Assembly: GCA_003598065.1 (NCBI GenBank)
Contig: QZKR01000180.1
Location: 1 to 64,000 of the forward strand
Length of the DNA: 64,000 nt
Reading direction: 5' to 3'
Source: Myxococcales bacterium
GTDB taxonomy: Bacteria; Myxococcota_A; SURF-8
Positions 53,587-62,483 of the stretch are shown here, piece after piece. The notes under the pieces were generated by a model that did not search any database, was not told the origin of the DNA, and saw only the letters and a list, made by a program, of their open reading frames with translations. Positions within the stretch are counted from its first letter, which is position 1. Every line of letters starts with the position of its first letter. The position numbers and the translations under genes were made by a program.

Positions 53587-54764
53587 GCCTTCCCCTGCTT
53601 CAAGACTTCCTTCAATGCGGCAACCAGGGCCGCTACCTCGTCGTCCTCGTGCAGGGCCGTCACGGTGATCCGCAGCCGCGAGGTGCCCGGCGGGACAGTC
53701 GGCGGTCGGATAGCCTGCACGAAGAAACCCCGCTCCAACAAGGCGGCGCTGGCGGCGAGCGCCCGCCGGGGTTCTCCGACCACCACCGGCACGATAGCCG
53801 AGAACGGCTCGCCCAGGCAAGCGACGCCGTCGTCCGCCAGGGCCGTCCGCAGCCGCATCACGCGCCGGGCGAGGATGTCTCGAAGGTTCTGTGCTTCGCG
53901 GACGGCTTGGAGGGACTCAGCGGCGGCTTCGGCCAGCGCGGGAGAAACCGCCGTCGAGAAAATGAACGCGCGGGAGCGGTTGATCAGCCAATCGACGACT
54001 TCCCTGGAAGAAGCCACGAAGGCTCCGGACAAGCCGCACGCTTTTCCCAGCGTTCCCACGTAAACGTCGATCAGGTCGAGCGCGCCAGCCCTCGCCGCCG
54101 CGCCCTTGCCTTCCGGGCCGAGCGTTCCCAGCGCGTGGGCTTCGTCCACCAGCAGCACGAAGGGACGCCGGCGCTTGAGTTCGCGCAGCCGTTCGAAGTC
54201 GCAGACGGAGCCGTCCATCGAATAAAGCCCTTCGACGATCAGCAGCGCCGGTTCTTCGCTCGCCGCGAGTTCCATCTCCAGTTTTTCCAGATCCAGGTGC
54301 GGCACGACGCGGACCGCACCCTTGGACAAACGGCAGCCGTCGATCAGGGAGGCGTGATTCAGGGCGTCCGAGAGAAGGCGTGGAAAAACCTCAGCCAAGG
54401 CGGAAACGGTTCCGACGTTCGCCTGATAGCCGCTCGGAAACAACACCGCCGCTTCTTTTTCGGCGAAATCGGCGGCGAGCCTTTCGAAACGCCGATGCGC
54501 CGCGCGCGTGCCGCCGATCAGACGGCTGGCCCCGGCCCCTGTTTCCACATTTTGGAAAGCCTTCCAGCGGCGGCCCGAGGCGGCGAACCCGAGGTAGTCG
54601 TTGCTACAGAAATTCACGGCCTCCCGCTCGGTTTGCCCGTCGAGGATGCGCACGCGGGTTCCGCCGCGCGCCGACGGCTCGACGACGCGCAGCGCGCGAA
54701 GCAATCCCTGACGGTTCAAGTCCTCCAGATAGCGATTGAGGCGAGCGGTGAAGGTTGGGTCCAT
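53583..54764 (-). CDS. bioF: 8-amino-7-oxononanoate synthase
   Basis: 393 residues. PLP-dependent alpha-oxoamine synthase joining pimeloyl-ACP/CoA and alanine. Motifs: NFCSNDYLGFAASGRRWKAF, GAGASRLIGGTRAAHRRFER, LFPSGYQANVGTVSALAEVF, LLVDEAHALGTLGPEGKGAA and VGTLGKACGLSGAFVASSRE with the PLP lysine. The family usually has GKAFGxxGG here; Cys replaces Phe next to the lysine. Stop overlaps bioA. Confidence 0.95.
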   Translation of the reverse strand: MDPTFTARLNRYLEDLNRQGLLRALRVVEPSARGGTRVRILDGQTEREAVNFCSNDYLGFAASGRRWKAFQNVETGAGASRLIGGTRAAHRRFERLAADFAEKEAAVLFPSGYQANVGTVSALAEVFPRLLSDALNHASLIDGCRLSKGAVRVVPHLDLEKLEMELAASEEPALLIVEGLYSMDGSVCDFERLRELKRRRPFVLLVDEAHALGTLGPEGKGAAARAGALDLIDVYVGTLGKACGLSGAFVASSREVVDWLINRSRAFIFSTAVSPALAEAAAESLQAVREAQNLRDILARRVMRLRTALADDGVACLGEPFSAIVPVVVGEPRRALAASAALLERGFFVQAIRPPTVPPGTSRLRITVTALHEDDEVAALVAALKEVLKQGKA

Positions 54765-54777
54765 GTCGATCCGGCGG

Positions 54778-55842
54778 TTAGGACATCGCGGGCCCGGCGG
54801 GTGGTTCTCCCGACCCGCGCACCGTCCGGTTCGGCGGCCGCAGCGAGAAGCCTTGATCTTCCACCATCCGCCGGTCCAGCTGCCAGTCGCGGTTGGCCGT
54901 GGTCAGGTAATCGCCCACCATCAGCCCGTTGACGCCGGCCAGAAACAGCATGGCCTGCTGGTCCCGCAACACCACCTCGCGCCCGCCGGCGATCAGGATG
55001 TCCTTGTCCGGCAGCATCAGGCGGAAAACGGCGATGGTCTTCAAGGCCTCCATCGGGTCCAGCAGCGGCCGGTCGCCCAGCGGCGTGCCGGGACGCGGGT
55101 TTAAAAGATTGAGCGGCACGCTCTGGACGCGGAGGCCGCGCAGGGTTTCGGCCAGCTCCACGCGCTGGGCCGGAGACTCGCCCATGCCGAAAATCCCGCC
55201 GCAGCAGATTTCCAGCCCCGCTTCGTGTGCGGCGCGGAGAGTCGCCAGACTTTCGTCGTAGCTGTAGCTGCTGCAAATCTTTGGAAAGTGCGAACGCGCC
55301 GTTTCCAGATTGTGATGGTAGCGAATTAAACCGGCCTGCTTGAGACAGCCGAGCACTTCCGCATCGGCTCGCCCCAGCGAGGCGCAGCATTCCAGTCCGA
55401 GGTTGGCCGCGATCCACTCGAAGGCGGCGCAGCAGACGTCCAGCAAGGGGCCGGCCTTCAGACGGCTGCCGGAGGTGACGATGGAGAAGGCGCGCGCGCC
55501 CATCTCCTTGGCTTTCCGGGCCCGATCTAAAATCTCCTCCAACGCCATCAGCGGATAGACCGGGCTGTCGGTCTTGTAATGGCTGGACTGGGCGCAGAAG
55601 GCGCAATTTTCCGGGCAGCGGCCGCTTTGGGCGTTGACGATGTTGCAGAAGGCGATGCTTTGGTCGCCGAGATAATGGGCTCGGGTTTTACCCGCGCGCA
55701 AAAGCAGCTCGTACAGCGCCGGCCCGCGGACGTCCAGCAGTTCGCGTGCTTCCTCGGCGGAAATGCCGTCGCGGCTCGGAATGTCCGCCGCTGCTCCGGC
55801 GGCGGCGTTCGCTGCGCTTGTCGGTCTTTTGGGGTCGGTCAT
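54778..55842 (-). CDS. bioB: biotin synthase
   Basis: 354 residues, radical SAM. The 4Fe-4S motif is CPENCAFC; NIVNAQSGRCPENCAFCAQS precedes SSHYKTDSPVYPLMALEEIL. Residues for the auxiliary 2Fe-2S cluster are in ICCGGIFGMGESPAQR and nearby conserved positions. GGREVVLRDQQAMLFLAGVN is the C-terminal signature. It inserts sulfur into dethiobiotin. First gene of the operon. No bioC or bioH gene is present here. Confidence 0.96.
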   Translation of the reverse strand: MTDPKRPTSAANAAAGAAADIPSRDGISAEEARELLDVRGPALYELLLRAGKTRAHYLGDQSIAFCNIVNAQSGRCPENCAFCAQSSHYKTDSPVYPLMALEEILDRARKAKEMGARAFSIVTSGSRLKAGPLLDVCCAAFEWIAANLGLECCASLGRADAEVLGCLKQAGLIRYHHNLETARSHFPKICSSYSYDESLATLRAAHEAGLEICCGGIFGMGESPAQRVELAETLRGLRVQSVPLNLLNPRPGTPLGDRPLLDPMEALKTIAVFRLMLPDKDILIAGGREVVLRDQQAMLFLAGVNGLMVGDYLTTANRDWQLDRRMVEDQGFSLRPPNRTVRGSGEPPAGPAMS

Positions 55843-55872
55843 CGCTTCTCACCCCGATGTTGAATGGAGCCG

Positions 55873-55901
55873 ATGGTCGGACAAATCCGGCGGATTGTCA
55901 A
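55873..55901 (-). promoter_or_regulatory. candidate bio operon promoter
   Basis: Minus strand TTGACA (55901-55896), 17 nt, then a weak -10 GACCAT (55878-55873), about 31 nt before bioB. No clear BirA operator palindrome is seen. Confidence 0.3.
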
Positions 55902-56119
55902 AGGTAGGAGCACAGGGGCCTTATCTTTTCCGATCCAGCGCCGAAACAATATAACTCTCCAACGGCGCTTCGTTAGAAAAAAAACAGATGCAAGGAAAGA
56001 ACTGTTCAACCAATGACCATCTATGCCGATTTTAATATGGGCAATAAGCCATTTCTGGAAGCAGTGATGGGAGGGATCGTCTGCTGTTATTGGCGAACAT
56101 TAACGGGGCGTGGAGAGTC

Positions 56120-56941
56120 ATGAGGGAATTGATGAAACGAACGAACGTCTTGACCGGGATCTTTTTAATGGTCTTCGTCGCCGCGGCTGCAGGTTGCACC
56201 CAAAGCAGCAGCGATCCTAGCGCAGACGGCGATGCGTCGGCCGCCGATGGCGACGCAGAGGAGGGCGACGCGGACGCCGACAGGGAACCGCTGGAAGAGT
56301 TCGTTCCGCACGTCCCGATCGTCTGTCCGGTCAATCACTGCCAGGCCCGCCGCCTGAAAACGGGCCAGTTTTGCCTGGGAGAGACTTCCGAAGGGGGCGA
56401 ACCCGCTTACAACAAACTGATCTCCTGCAGTCGGGACGAGGATAATTGCATCATCGAGACCGCCACGGAAACCTGCGACTACGGTTGCGACCCCGCCGCC
56501 AACGCGTGCAAACCGGTCCCGATCGTCTATCGTCTGACGGGCGCCTTGTCGCGCGTGGAAAACCCGCTGCCGGTAGCCGAGGAGGGCGCTCCGGCGACCG
56601 ACTTTGCGGGGACGGTGGTGGTCTCGCTCCATAGGGAACGGCGAGTCGATGGGCAGGAGCCGGGCTCGCCCCCTGTCGGCCAGGCCGTGATTGAAAACAT
56701 CGACCTGACGAATTTCGCCGCATCCGTGGAATACACGCAAAACATCGTGCTCGCACCCAACCAGGAATTGGCGGCCGGAACTTATTACGTGGACGCGAGC
56801 CTGCGGGTCGATGACGGGTTCGTCGCGGGGCAGGGACTGGTCGGCGGCGATCTGGTTCATTATGCGCCAGTCGAAGTGACAGTCCCTGCTGACGGGGATA
56901 TCGAGGCCGACTTCGTCTTCACTCACGTTTTTGATAAATAG
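56120..56941 (+). CDS. lipoprotein with acidic tether
   Basis: 273 residues from the ATG at 56120; an ATG at 56132 is also possible. The signal ends FVAAAAGC (lipobox), followed by an Asp-Gly-rich tether (DPSADGDASAADGDAEEGDA). The middle has a cysteine-rich segment (PVNHCQARRLKTGQFCLGE, SCSRDEDNCII, CDYGCDPAANACKP). The last 130 residues look like a beta-sandwich (GTVVVSLHRERRVDGQEPGS, NIVLAPNQELAAGTYYVDAS). No family recognised; a surface protein by context. Confidence 0.82.
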   Translation: MRELMKRTNVLTGIFLMVFVAAAAGCTQSSSDPSADGDASAADGDAEEGDADADREPLEEFVPHVPIVCPVNHCQARRLKTGQFCLGETSEGGEPAYNKLISCSRDEDNCIIETATETCDYGCDPAANACKPVPIVYRLTGALSRVENPLPVAEEGAPATDFAGTVVVSLHRERRVDGQEPGSPPVGQAVIENIDLTNFAASVEYTQNIVLAPNQELAAGTYYVDASLRVDDGFVAGQGLVGGDLVHYAPVEVTVPADGDIEADFVFTHVFDK

Positions 56942-57024
56942 AGGATTTTCCGACCGCAGAAGCAGCGTTAGGTCGCGAAAATTCTGGAGCCTTTAGAGGG
57001 GTTGAAAAGGGAAAGGATGGGAAA

Positions 57025-60000
57025 ATGAAAAAGTTGACGTTCAGTATGCTTCTGGTCGCAGCAGGAATGGGATTTCTGTTTCTCGGATGCGGCGGAGGCT
57101 CCGATACGGATACGGACGGCGACGTCGTTGCGGATGGGGATCAGGATGCCGCGGATGGGGATGCGGACGGCGATGTCGTTCCGGACGGGGATCGGGACGG
57201 AGATCAAGATAGCGAATCGCCGACGGCGAAGCGCCTCCATTTCCACTTCGGTCATGATGAAAATTTCCTCCCACTGGACGAGGACTACGTTCTGCATGTG
57301 AGAGGGAACCGGATTCCGATCAAAATGCACGATGCGGAGTCACGCGCCCAGCATCCCGATCTGTTCGGCGAGAACGCCAACGTGGAGAAGCCGCCGACGC
57401 ATTACGCGGACGTCGAGGGTCTCCCGACGGACCGCGTTTTGCGGTTGTACGTGACTCAGCGCAGCGACCGCAACAACCACGTCGCAAATGCCCACGGCGA
57501 AGAAGTCGATCACGGCTTGGCTATTCCGATCATCCACATACCGGCCGAGGCCAAGGCGCGGGCCATCGCAAAGATGAAGAATAAGCGGCTCGCGGCGCGG
57601 TTCAAGAGCGACACCGGCGAGATCAACACCGATCTGCTGAACACTTACGGCCCAGCCGACATCGCCAAAACGATCGTGTTTCATCATCCCGACATCGCCA
57701 ATCTCGACGCGGATCTGGCGGCCAGCATCATGATGAACTATATCGGGACCGCGCCTGGCTTAAACGACCTGATTTACGCCATCAAAGCGCTGGGTCAGCA
57801 TGGCTGGTACACGATGGAGACCGTTAAAAACGAGGACGGAACGGACCATACGTTCAGCAGCGACGGCGCTACGATGTACCAGTACGTCATCAATGATCAG
57901 GTGTTGAGCGCCGCCGCCCTGGTGGTCCAATCGGTTCTGAACGCAGTCAAGAACGATCCCGCTCTAAAGGGTCACAGTTATCATCCCACGGCGGGCGTCG
58001 GCCAGCTTGACGTGTCCGACACGGCCGGCGGCCGGAAAACGAAAGACGGCGCGTACACCTTCCGTCTCGCCAAAACCGGTTTCCACAGCGGTTTCCGCAC
58101 GCGCATCGCGGACTCGGAGTTGGATAATGTCGAGCTGAAATTCCGCAATGACTGGCTGCGCCATTTGGGAGTCTACATCCAGTTCTTCGACGAAAACGAC
58201 AATCAGCTTTCGATCGCCGAGAGCGACTGGACCGGCAATCTCACCTGGCTCGCCGACGTCACGATCCGCGGCGCCCTGGACGCCGACGATACCAAGTTTC
58301 TCAGCTTGTCCAGCCCGGTGCCGACGATCTTTGCGATCCCCGTCGCTGGTGACTACACCGAAACGAAGGTGAATTTCGACTGGCCGCCCGCCGCACACTA
58401 CGCGCTGGTCAGCGCCGGCGGCCTCGGACACGGCGGCAAGCGCGACCAGCAAATCGAGACGATGGGCATCGCCATGACCTCCGTTTTCGAACTTGGCGTC
58501 CCGACTATCCTGCTCGGCGTTGCCGTCGGCATGCCCGACGGCGGCAAAGCTCTGAACAAAATCATGCGGAACACGTCCCTTACCTCCTTTGCCATCCAGT
58601 TTTTCTTCAGCCTGATCTGGAGCAGTTCGGACATGGACGCCGGGACTCTCGGGGCGAAGATCGGGAGGCTGATGGCTAATTTCCTGGTAACGGGCGGGGC
58701 CCAGCTGATTGTAACGACCATCGCCGAGTACGTAGTGGAACAGGAGATCGAAGAATCGATACCATTCTGCGGCTGGATATTGGCGGCCGCCAATATCGCT
58801 TCGACGGCGGCTCAGCTTGCCGAAGCTTCGGGGGAAGTCGCCTCGTCGCCGTGGATCATCGAAAACAAACTTTTCCCCTCCCATGACATCACGGTCACGA
58901 TCCATCGCGATCCCGACGATTACCAGTTCCCCGCGACGGCGACCAGCTACAAGCTGGTCACGATCTTCTCTTCCTCGGATACGCGTGTGATCGAAAGGGA
59001 TATGCCCGGCACGACGGTTTCCGAACCGATCGTGCTTCAGATGCAGGATGTCCCTGCCGGCGGACACGTTGTCTTCAACGTCGGCTTCTACTCCGACACC
59101 GGCTGGCTGGCGGGCCAGGGACAGCTCGATGTGCTGAACGTCAACAGCGACGGCAAGGATTACCTGGACGCCCAGATCACGATCAAGGAAAACTTGGTGC
59201 CGTTGGATGAGAACTCCGTTTACAATCACAAGCAGAAGCTGGCCATCGACAATGGCGCGCACGTTTGGATCGCCTCCGAGGCGCCGACCGCGACAGCGCA
59301 CGACCTGTCGCCTGTGGAGGCGGGCAACGCGCTGAGCGAGCTGGTCAACATCAACATCAATCAGAAGACCGGCGATATCGGCTATGTGTTCAAGGCCTAT
59401 TCGTCGAATGTTTTAAGCTGCGCGAATGGCAGCAGCGGCCAACTCTATGTTTACCAAAACATCAGCGCCATGCAAAATCCGGACGGCAACCTCAAATTCA
59501 GCGGCTGCGGCTATACGGACAAGCCTTATATGTTCTACACCCTCGGTGTACCGGATAGCGTTCAGGCCGGCTCGCGCAAACTCAATCTGCCGCTTGAACA
59601 GCAGAACTTCGTCCTGCTGCCGGAGGACGACGAGTTCCTTTACGTGCGCCACGTTTCGTTGGAGACGGGCGTGGACTTTCAGGTCGATCACACCAAGAGC
59701 TATTGCAAGTTCCCGCTGAGGCTGGACGCCGCCGTCGTGCATCCGCACGGGATCATCGTGGGCATCAACCACTCCAGCGCGCGCCTGTTCGCCTGCAGCC
59801 TGACGAACGATCCCGTCGCCGACGCCGATGCGCCCGTGGCGACCATGGCGGGCGCCCAGCTCCAGGACCCGGACCAGATAGACAACAATCCGGCCTTGCT
59901 GGCCAAGCCAGTGGCCATGGCATTGGGGCCGGAAGGCGCGATCCTGGTGCTCGACAATATCGAGGACGTCACGACCGACAACGTCAAGGCCGCGGTGCGC

Positions 60001-60492
60001 GCCTTCAACCCGGACGGCACGCCGCTGGCTTATTTCGGCGACAGCGTCTGCGTCTGCGACGAGGGATACAGCCTCGATCCGGAAGATCCGACAAGCTGCA
60101 TCGATCCCACGGTCGAGGACCACAACGGACCGGGCGGCATCTGCGGCGGCCACGGCCATTACAACGCCGGGGCGTTCGTGCTGAACCTGAAAGAAGAGCC
60201 CGGCGCGGCGACCTACCTGGACATCGGCGTTGAGCATAAAGGCTATATCTACGTGCTGAGCTACGGCGACGACGGCGACAGCGCCAGCGACTACCGCATG
60301 GACATCTATCAGCCCAACGGCCAGTGGCTCGTGCGCACGACGGACATTCCGGCCGGCCGCCTGACGGTGGATCTGTGGCGCAACGTGTATACGCTGAATT
60401 ACGAGCTGCTCGTCGGTCCAGACAGCCGCACCGAGCCCTCCGTCAGCGAATGGATTCCGCCGACCCCGCCCGCCGATGGGGATGACGAGTAA
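57025..60492 (+). CDS. very large lipoprotein with acidic tether and hydrophobic mid-region
   Basis: 1155 residues; the signal ends FLFLGC, then a DTDGDVVADGDQDAADGDAD-type tether of about 40 residues. An N-terminal domain follows with YADVEGLPTDRVLRLYVTQR and GPADIAKTIVFHHPDIANLD. Residues about 490-610 are strikingly hydrophobic (ELGVPTILLGVAVGMPDGG, TSFAIQFFFSLIWSSS, LVTGGAQLIVTTIAEYVV), resembling membrane-inserting segments in an otherwise extracytoplasmic protein. The C-terminal half looks like a propeller with VAMALGPEGAILVLDNIEDV and VEHKGYIYVLSYGDDGD. No close family recognised. It lies between two other lipoprotein genes on the same strand. Confidence 0.82.
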   Translation: MKKLTFSMLLVAAGMGFLFLGCGGGSDTDTDGDVVADGDQDAADGDADGDVVPDGDRDGDQDSESPTAKRLHFHFGHDENFLPLDEDYVLHVRGNRIPIKMHDAESRAQHPDLFGENANVEKPPTHYADVEGLPTDRVLRLYVTQRSDRNNHVANAHGEEVDHGLAIPIIHIPAEAKARAIAKMKNKRLAARFKSDTGEINTDLLNTYGPADIAKTIVFHHPDIANLDADLAASIMMNYIGTAPGLNDLIYAIKALGQHGWYTMETVKNEDGTDHTFSSDGATMYQYVINDQVLSAAALVVQSVLNAVKNDPALKGHSYHPTAGVGQLDVSDTAGGRKTKDGAYTFRLAKTGFHSGFRTRIADSELDNVELKFRNDWLRHLGVYIQFFDENDNQLSIAESDWTGNLTWLADVTIRGALDADDTKFLSLSSPVPTIFAIPVAGDYTETKVNFDWPPAAHYALVSAGGLGHGGKRDQQIETMGIAMTSVFELGVPTILLGVAVGMPDGGKALNKIMRNTSLTSFAIQFFFSLIWSSSDMDAGTLGAKIGRLMANFLVTGGAQLIVTTIAEYVVEQEIEESIPFCGWILAAANIASTAAQLAEASGEVASSPWIIENKLFPSHDITVTIHRDPDDYQFPATATSYKLVTIFSSSDTRVIERDMPGTTVSEPIVLQMQDVPAGGHVVFNVGFYSDTGWLAGQGQLDVLNVNSDGKDYLDAQITIKENLVPLDENSVYNHKQKLAIDNGAHVWIASEAPTATAHDLSPVEAGNALSELVNININQKTGDIGYVFKAYSSNVLSCANGSSGQLYVYQNISAMQNPDGNLKFSGCGYTDKPYMFYTLGVPDSVQAGSRKLNLPLEQQNFVLLPEDDEFLYVRHVSLETGVDFQVDHTKSYCKFPLRLDAAVVHPHGIIVGINHSSARLFACSLTNDPVADADAPVATMAGAQLQDPDQIDNNPALLAKPVAMALGPEGAILVLDNIEDVTTDNVKAAVRAFNPDGTPLAYFGDSVCVCDEGYSLDPEDPTSCIDPTVEDHNGPGGICGGHGHYNAGAFVLNLKEEPGAATYLDIGVEHKGYIYVLSYGDDGDSASDYRMDIYQPNGQWLVRTTDIPAGRLTVDLWRNVYTLNYELLVGPDSRTEPSVSEWIPPTPPADGDDE

Positions 60493-60541
60493 ATTGCGGC
60501 GCGCCTGGCGCGAAGGCTGCAATCGCGATGGAGAAAAGCTT

Positions 60542-62416
60542 ATGACCCGATGGATGACCTGGGTGGCGATTCTGGGAGCAGCGGCAGGATTGGCCGCTTG
60601 CGGGGGCGAAGCCGAACGGCCGGCCGATCTGGGCCTGCCCGGGTACACGACCGGAAATTTCCACACCGAGGAAAGCCTGGCGGTGGAGCATGTGATCGGG
60701 CCGCACCAGCATGTGCTTCTAAACCTCGAGTCGTCGGGCTCGCACGAAGGCGATAGCGGCGGCGAAGGCTACGACCGGCTGCATTATGTATGGGCGGCCC
60801 GGGCGGACCACAAATTCTGCCTTGGCGACGCGGAAGGTTTCGGCCACTACGCCATACTATTCGACCGCGACGAGCGCGAGATCATGCGGCTGGAACAGGA
60901 CGGCGAGTGCCGGACGGCGGCGCTAGAACCCGGCGAATACTGGCTTGAAGTTCACCACGGACTGAAAGGCCGGGAGGGAGAGGAGGATTTTATCTTCGTC
61001 CATCCTTCCTATGGCGCGCCGCCGCCGCCCGAGGCGATCTCCGCCGCCGAGGAAGACGCGGCCAACGCGCGTTTCAGGGTCGCCGACAGTTGTCAGAACG
61101 ACTCCAGTTACGTATGTTCGCCCGTCGCGACCGGCAGTCTGGAAAGCTGGGCCACGGACTATGTGGGTCAACCTCAGTATGGCGAAGCGGTCGTCTACGG
61201 TGATGACAGCAGCCAGTACTCCGCCAGCGATACATCAAACCAAACCAACCGGACCGGCCCGACGCACCGGGCTTTCAAGTTCAACGGCCCCTGCGTCACC
61301 CTGGCGAAAAACGGCGTCGCGTTCGACGATCAAATGGTGGGTCTGATCCTGGGGCCCAGCACAGGCGTATGGATCTACCGCGACCAGTTTTTCGGCGGCA
61401 GCAACGACTACCTCACTCGCGATACGACCCTGACCGCCAACGATTACATTCCGATCCATTCCGTCTCCTCCCTGCACGTCCTGACCTACTCTCAGAACAA
61501 TACGGAGGCCTTGATCGAGAGCAAAAGCTGCCAGCAGTGCGATTTGCGCGGCGCATTTTTGAGTTTTCACAACCTGGCGGGCGCCAAGCTGGCCAGCGCA
61601 AACCTGACGGATGCGCAGGTCGAAAATACGGACCTGACCAACGCCGATTTCACCAATGCCACGCTGGTCCGCACAAAGATGACCAATGCGGTTCTGGCGG
61701 GCGCGAAGCTGACCAGCGCCAAATTGAACGGGTCCATCCTGGCCAATACGGATCTGAGCAGCGCCGATCTGAGCTACGCCTTCCTAAATTATGACGACGT
61801 GAACAAGATCGCCGGCGCCGTCCTCACCGACGCCTACATGCCGGACGCGAACCTTTCCCACGCCGATCTGACGGTGGCCACTCTTAGCAACGTCCATTGG
61901 TATTCCAGCACCGGCGCGGCCACCGCCGAAGGCGCCAATCTGTCGGGCGCCAACTTGGACAACGCGGTTCTTTACCGCCTCAACCTGAATTCCACGACGA
62001 TCGACGGGGCCAAGTTCGACAACGCCGTGCTGATCAACGCCGACATGCGTGGAATTTCCCAGCACCCGCAATCCGGCTATGGTCTTGCTTCTTTCAACAA
62101 GGCGCTTCTGGCTGGAACGGATTTCACCAACAGCTCCCTGCCCAGCAGCGACTTGAGCAACGCGCAGATTTCGCGCAGTCAGCACGACGTGCAAGTTCAA
62201 GTGAAAATCAACCGGACGCAGATCGAAACGCGGACCTACACCTGCCGGACGACGGTGATTCCGGGTGTCACCAACTCCAGCGTGTGTCCGGACCGTTGCG
62301 CCGCGCCCTGCGACTGCAGCCAGTACCCTTCCGGTGTGGCTTGCACCACAAACGGGCGCTGGACGCCGCCCGATCCGCCGGAATATATCGGCGACAACGA
62401 TCCGGATTCGTGGTGA
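60542..62416 (+). CDS. lipoprotein with pentapeptide repeats
   Basis: 624 residues from the ATG at 60542 (GGAG 8 nt upstream). The signal ends AAGLAAC (lipobox). The first 330 residues are a globular domain with GYDRLHYVWAARADHKFCLG. Residues about 335-540 hold pentapeptide repeats of the A(N/D)LXX type: LAGAKLASANLTDAQVENTD, LTNADFTNATLVRTKMTNAV, LTSAKLNGSILANTDLSSAD. These should form a right-handed quadrilateral beta-helix. The last 70 residues are Cys-rich (CPDRCAAPCDCSQYPSGVAC). It is the third lipoprotein in a row and lacks the acidic tether. Confidence 0.88.
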   Translation: MTRWMTWVAILGAAAGLAACGGEAERPADLGLPGYTTGNFHTEESLAVEHVIGPHQHVLLNLESSGSHEGDSGGEGYDRLHYVWAARADHKFCLGDAEGFGHYAILFDRDEREIMRLEQDGECRTAALEPGEYWLEVHHGLKGREGEEDFIFVHPSYGAPPPPEAISAAEEDAANARFRVADSCQNDSSYVCSPVATGSLESWATDYVGQPQYGEAVVYGDDSSQYSASDTSNQTNRTGPTHRAFKFNGPCVTLAKNGVAFDDQMVGLILGPSTGVWIYRDQFFGGSNDYLTRDTTLTANDYIPIHSVSSLHVLTYSQNNTEALIESKSCQQCDLRGAFLSFHNLAGAKLASANLTDAQVENTDLTNADFTNATLVRTKMTNAVLAGAKLTSAKLNGSILANTDLSSADLSYAFLNYDDVNKIAGAVLTDAYMPDANLSHADLTVATLSNVHWYSSTGAATAEGANLSGANLDNAVLYRLNLNSTTIDGAKFDNAVLINADMRGISQHPQSGYGLASFNKALLAGTDFTNSSLPSSDLSNAQISRSQHDVQVQVKINRTQIETRTYTCRTTVIPGVTNSSVCPDRCAAPCDCSQYPSGVACTTNGRWTPPDPPEYIGDNDPDSW

Positions 62417-62483
62417 GGAAAATCGTCGCTATTCGCGCCTGCGCGATCTGAGGAGATCGTCGCCCGCTCAAGTGTGGCGAGGC

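Noticed and set aside
62417-62483. CGATCT/AGATCG hairpin as a terminator between convergent genes
   Set aside because: Stem present but followed by GC-rich sequence with no T-run.
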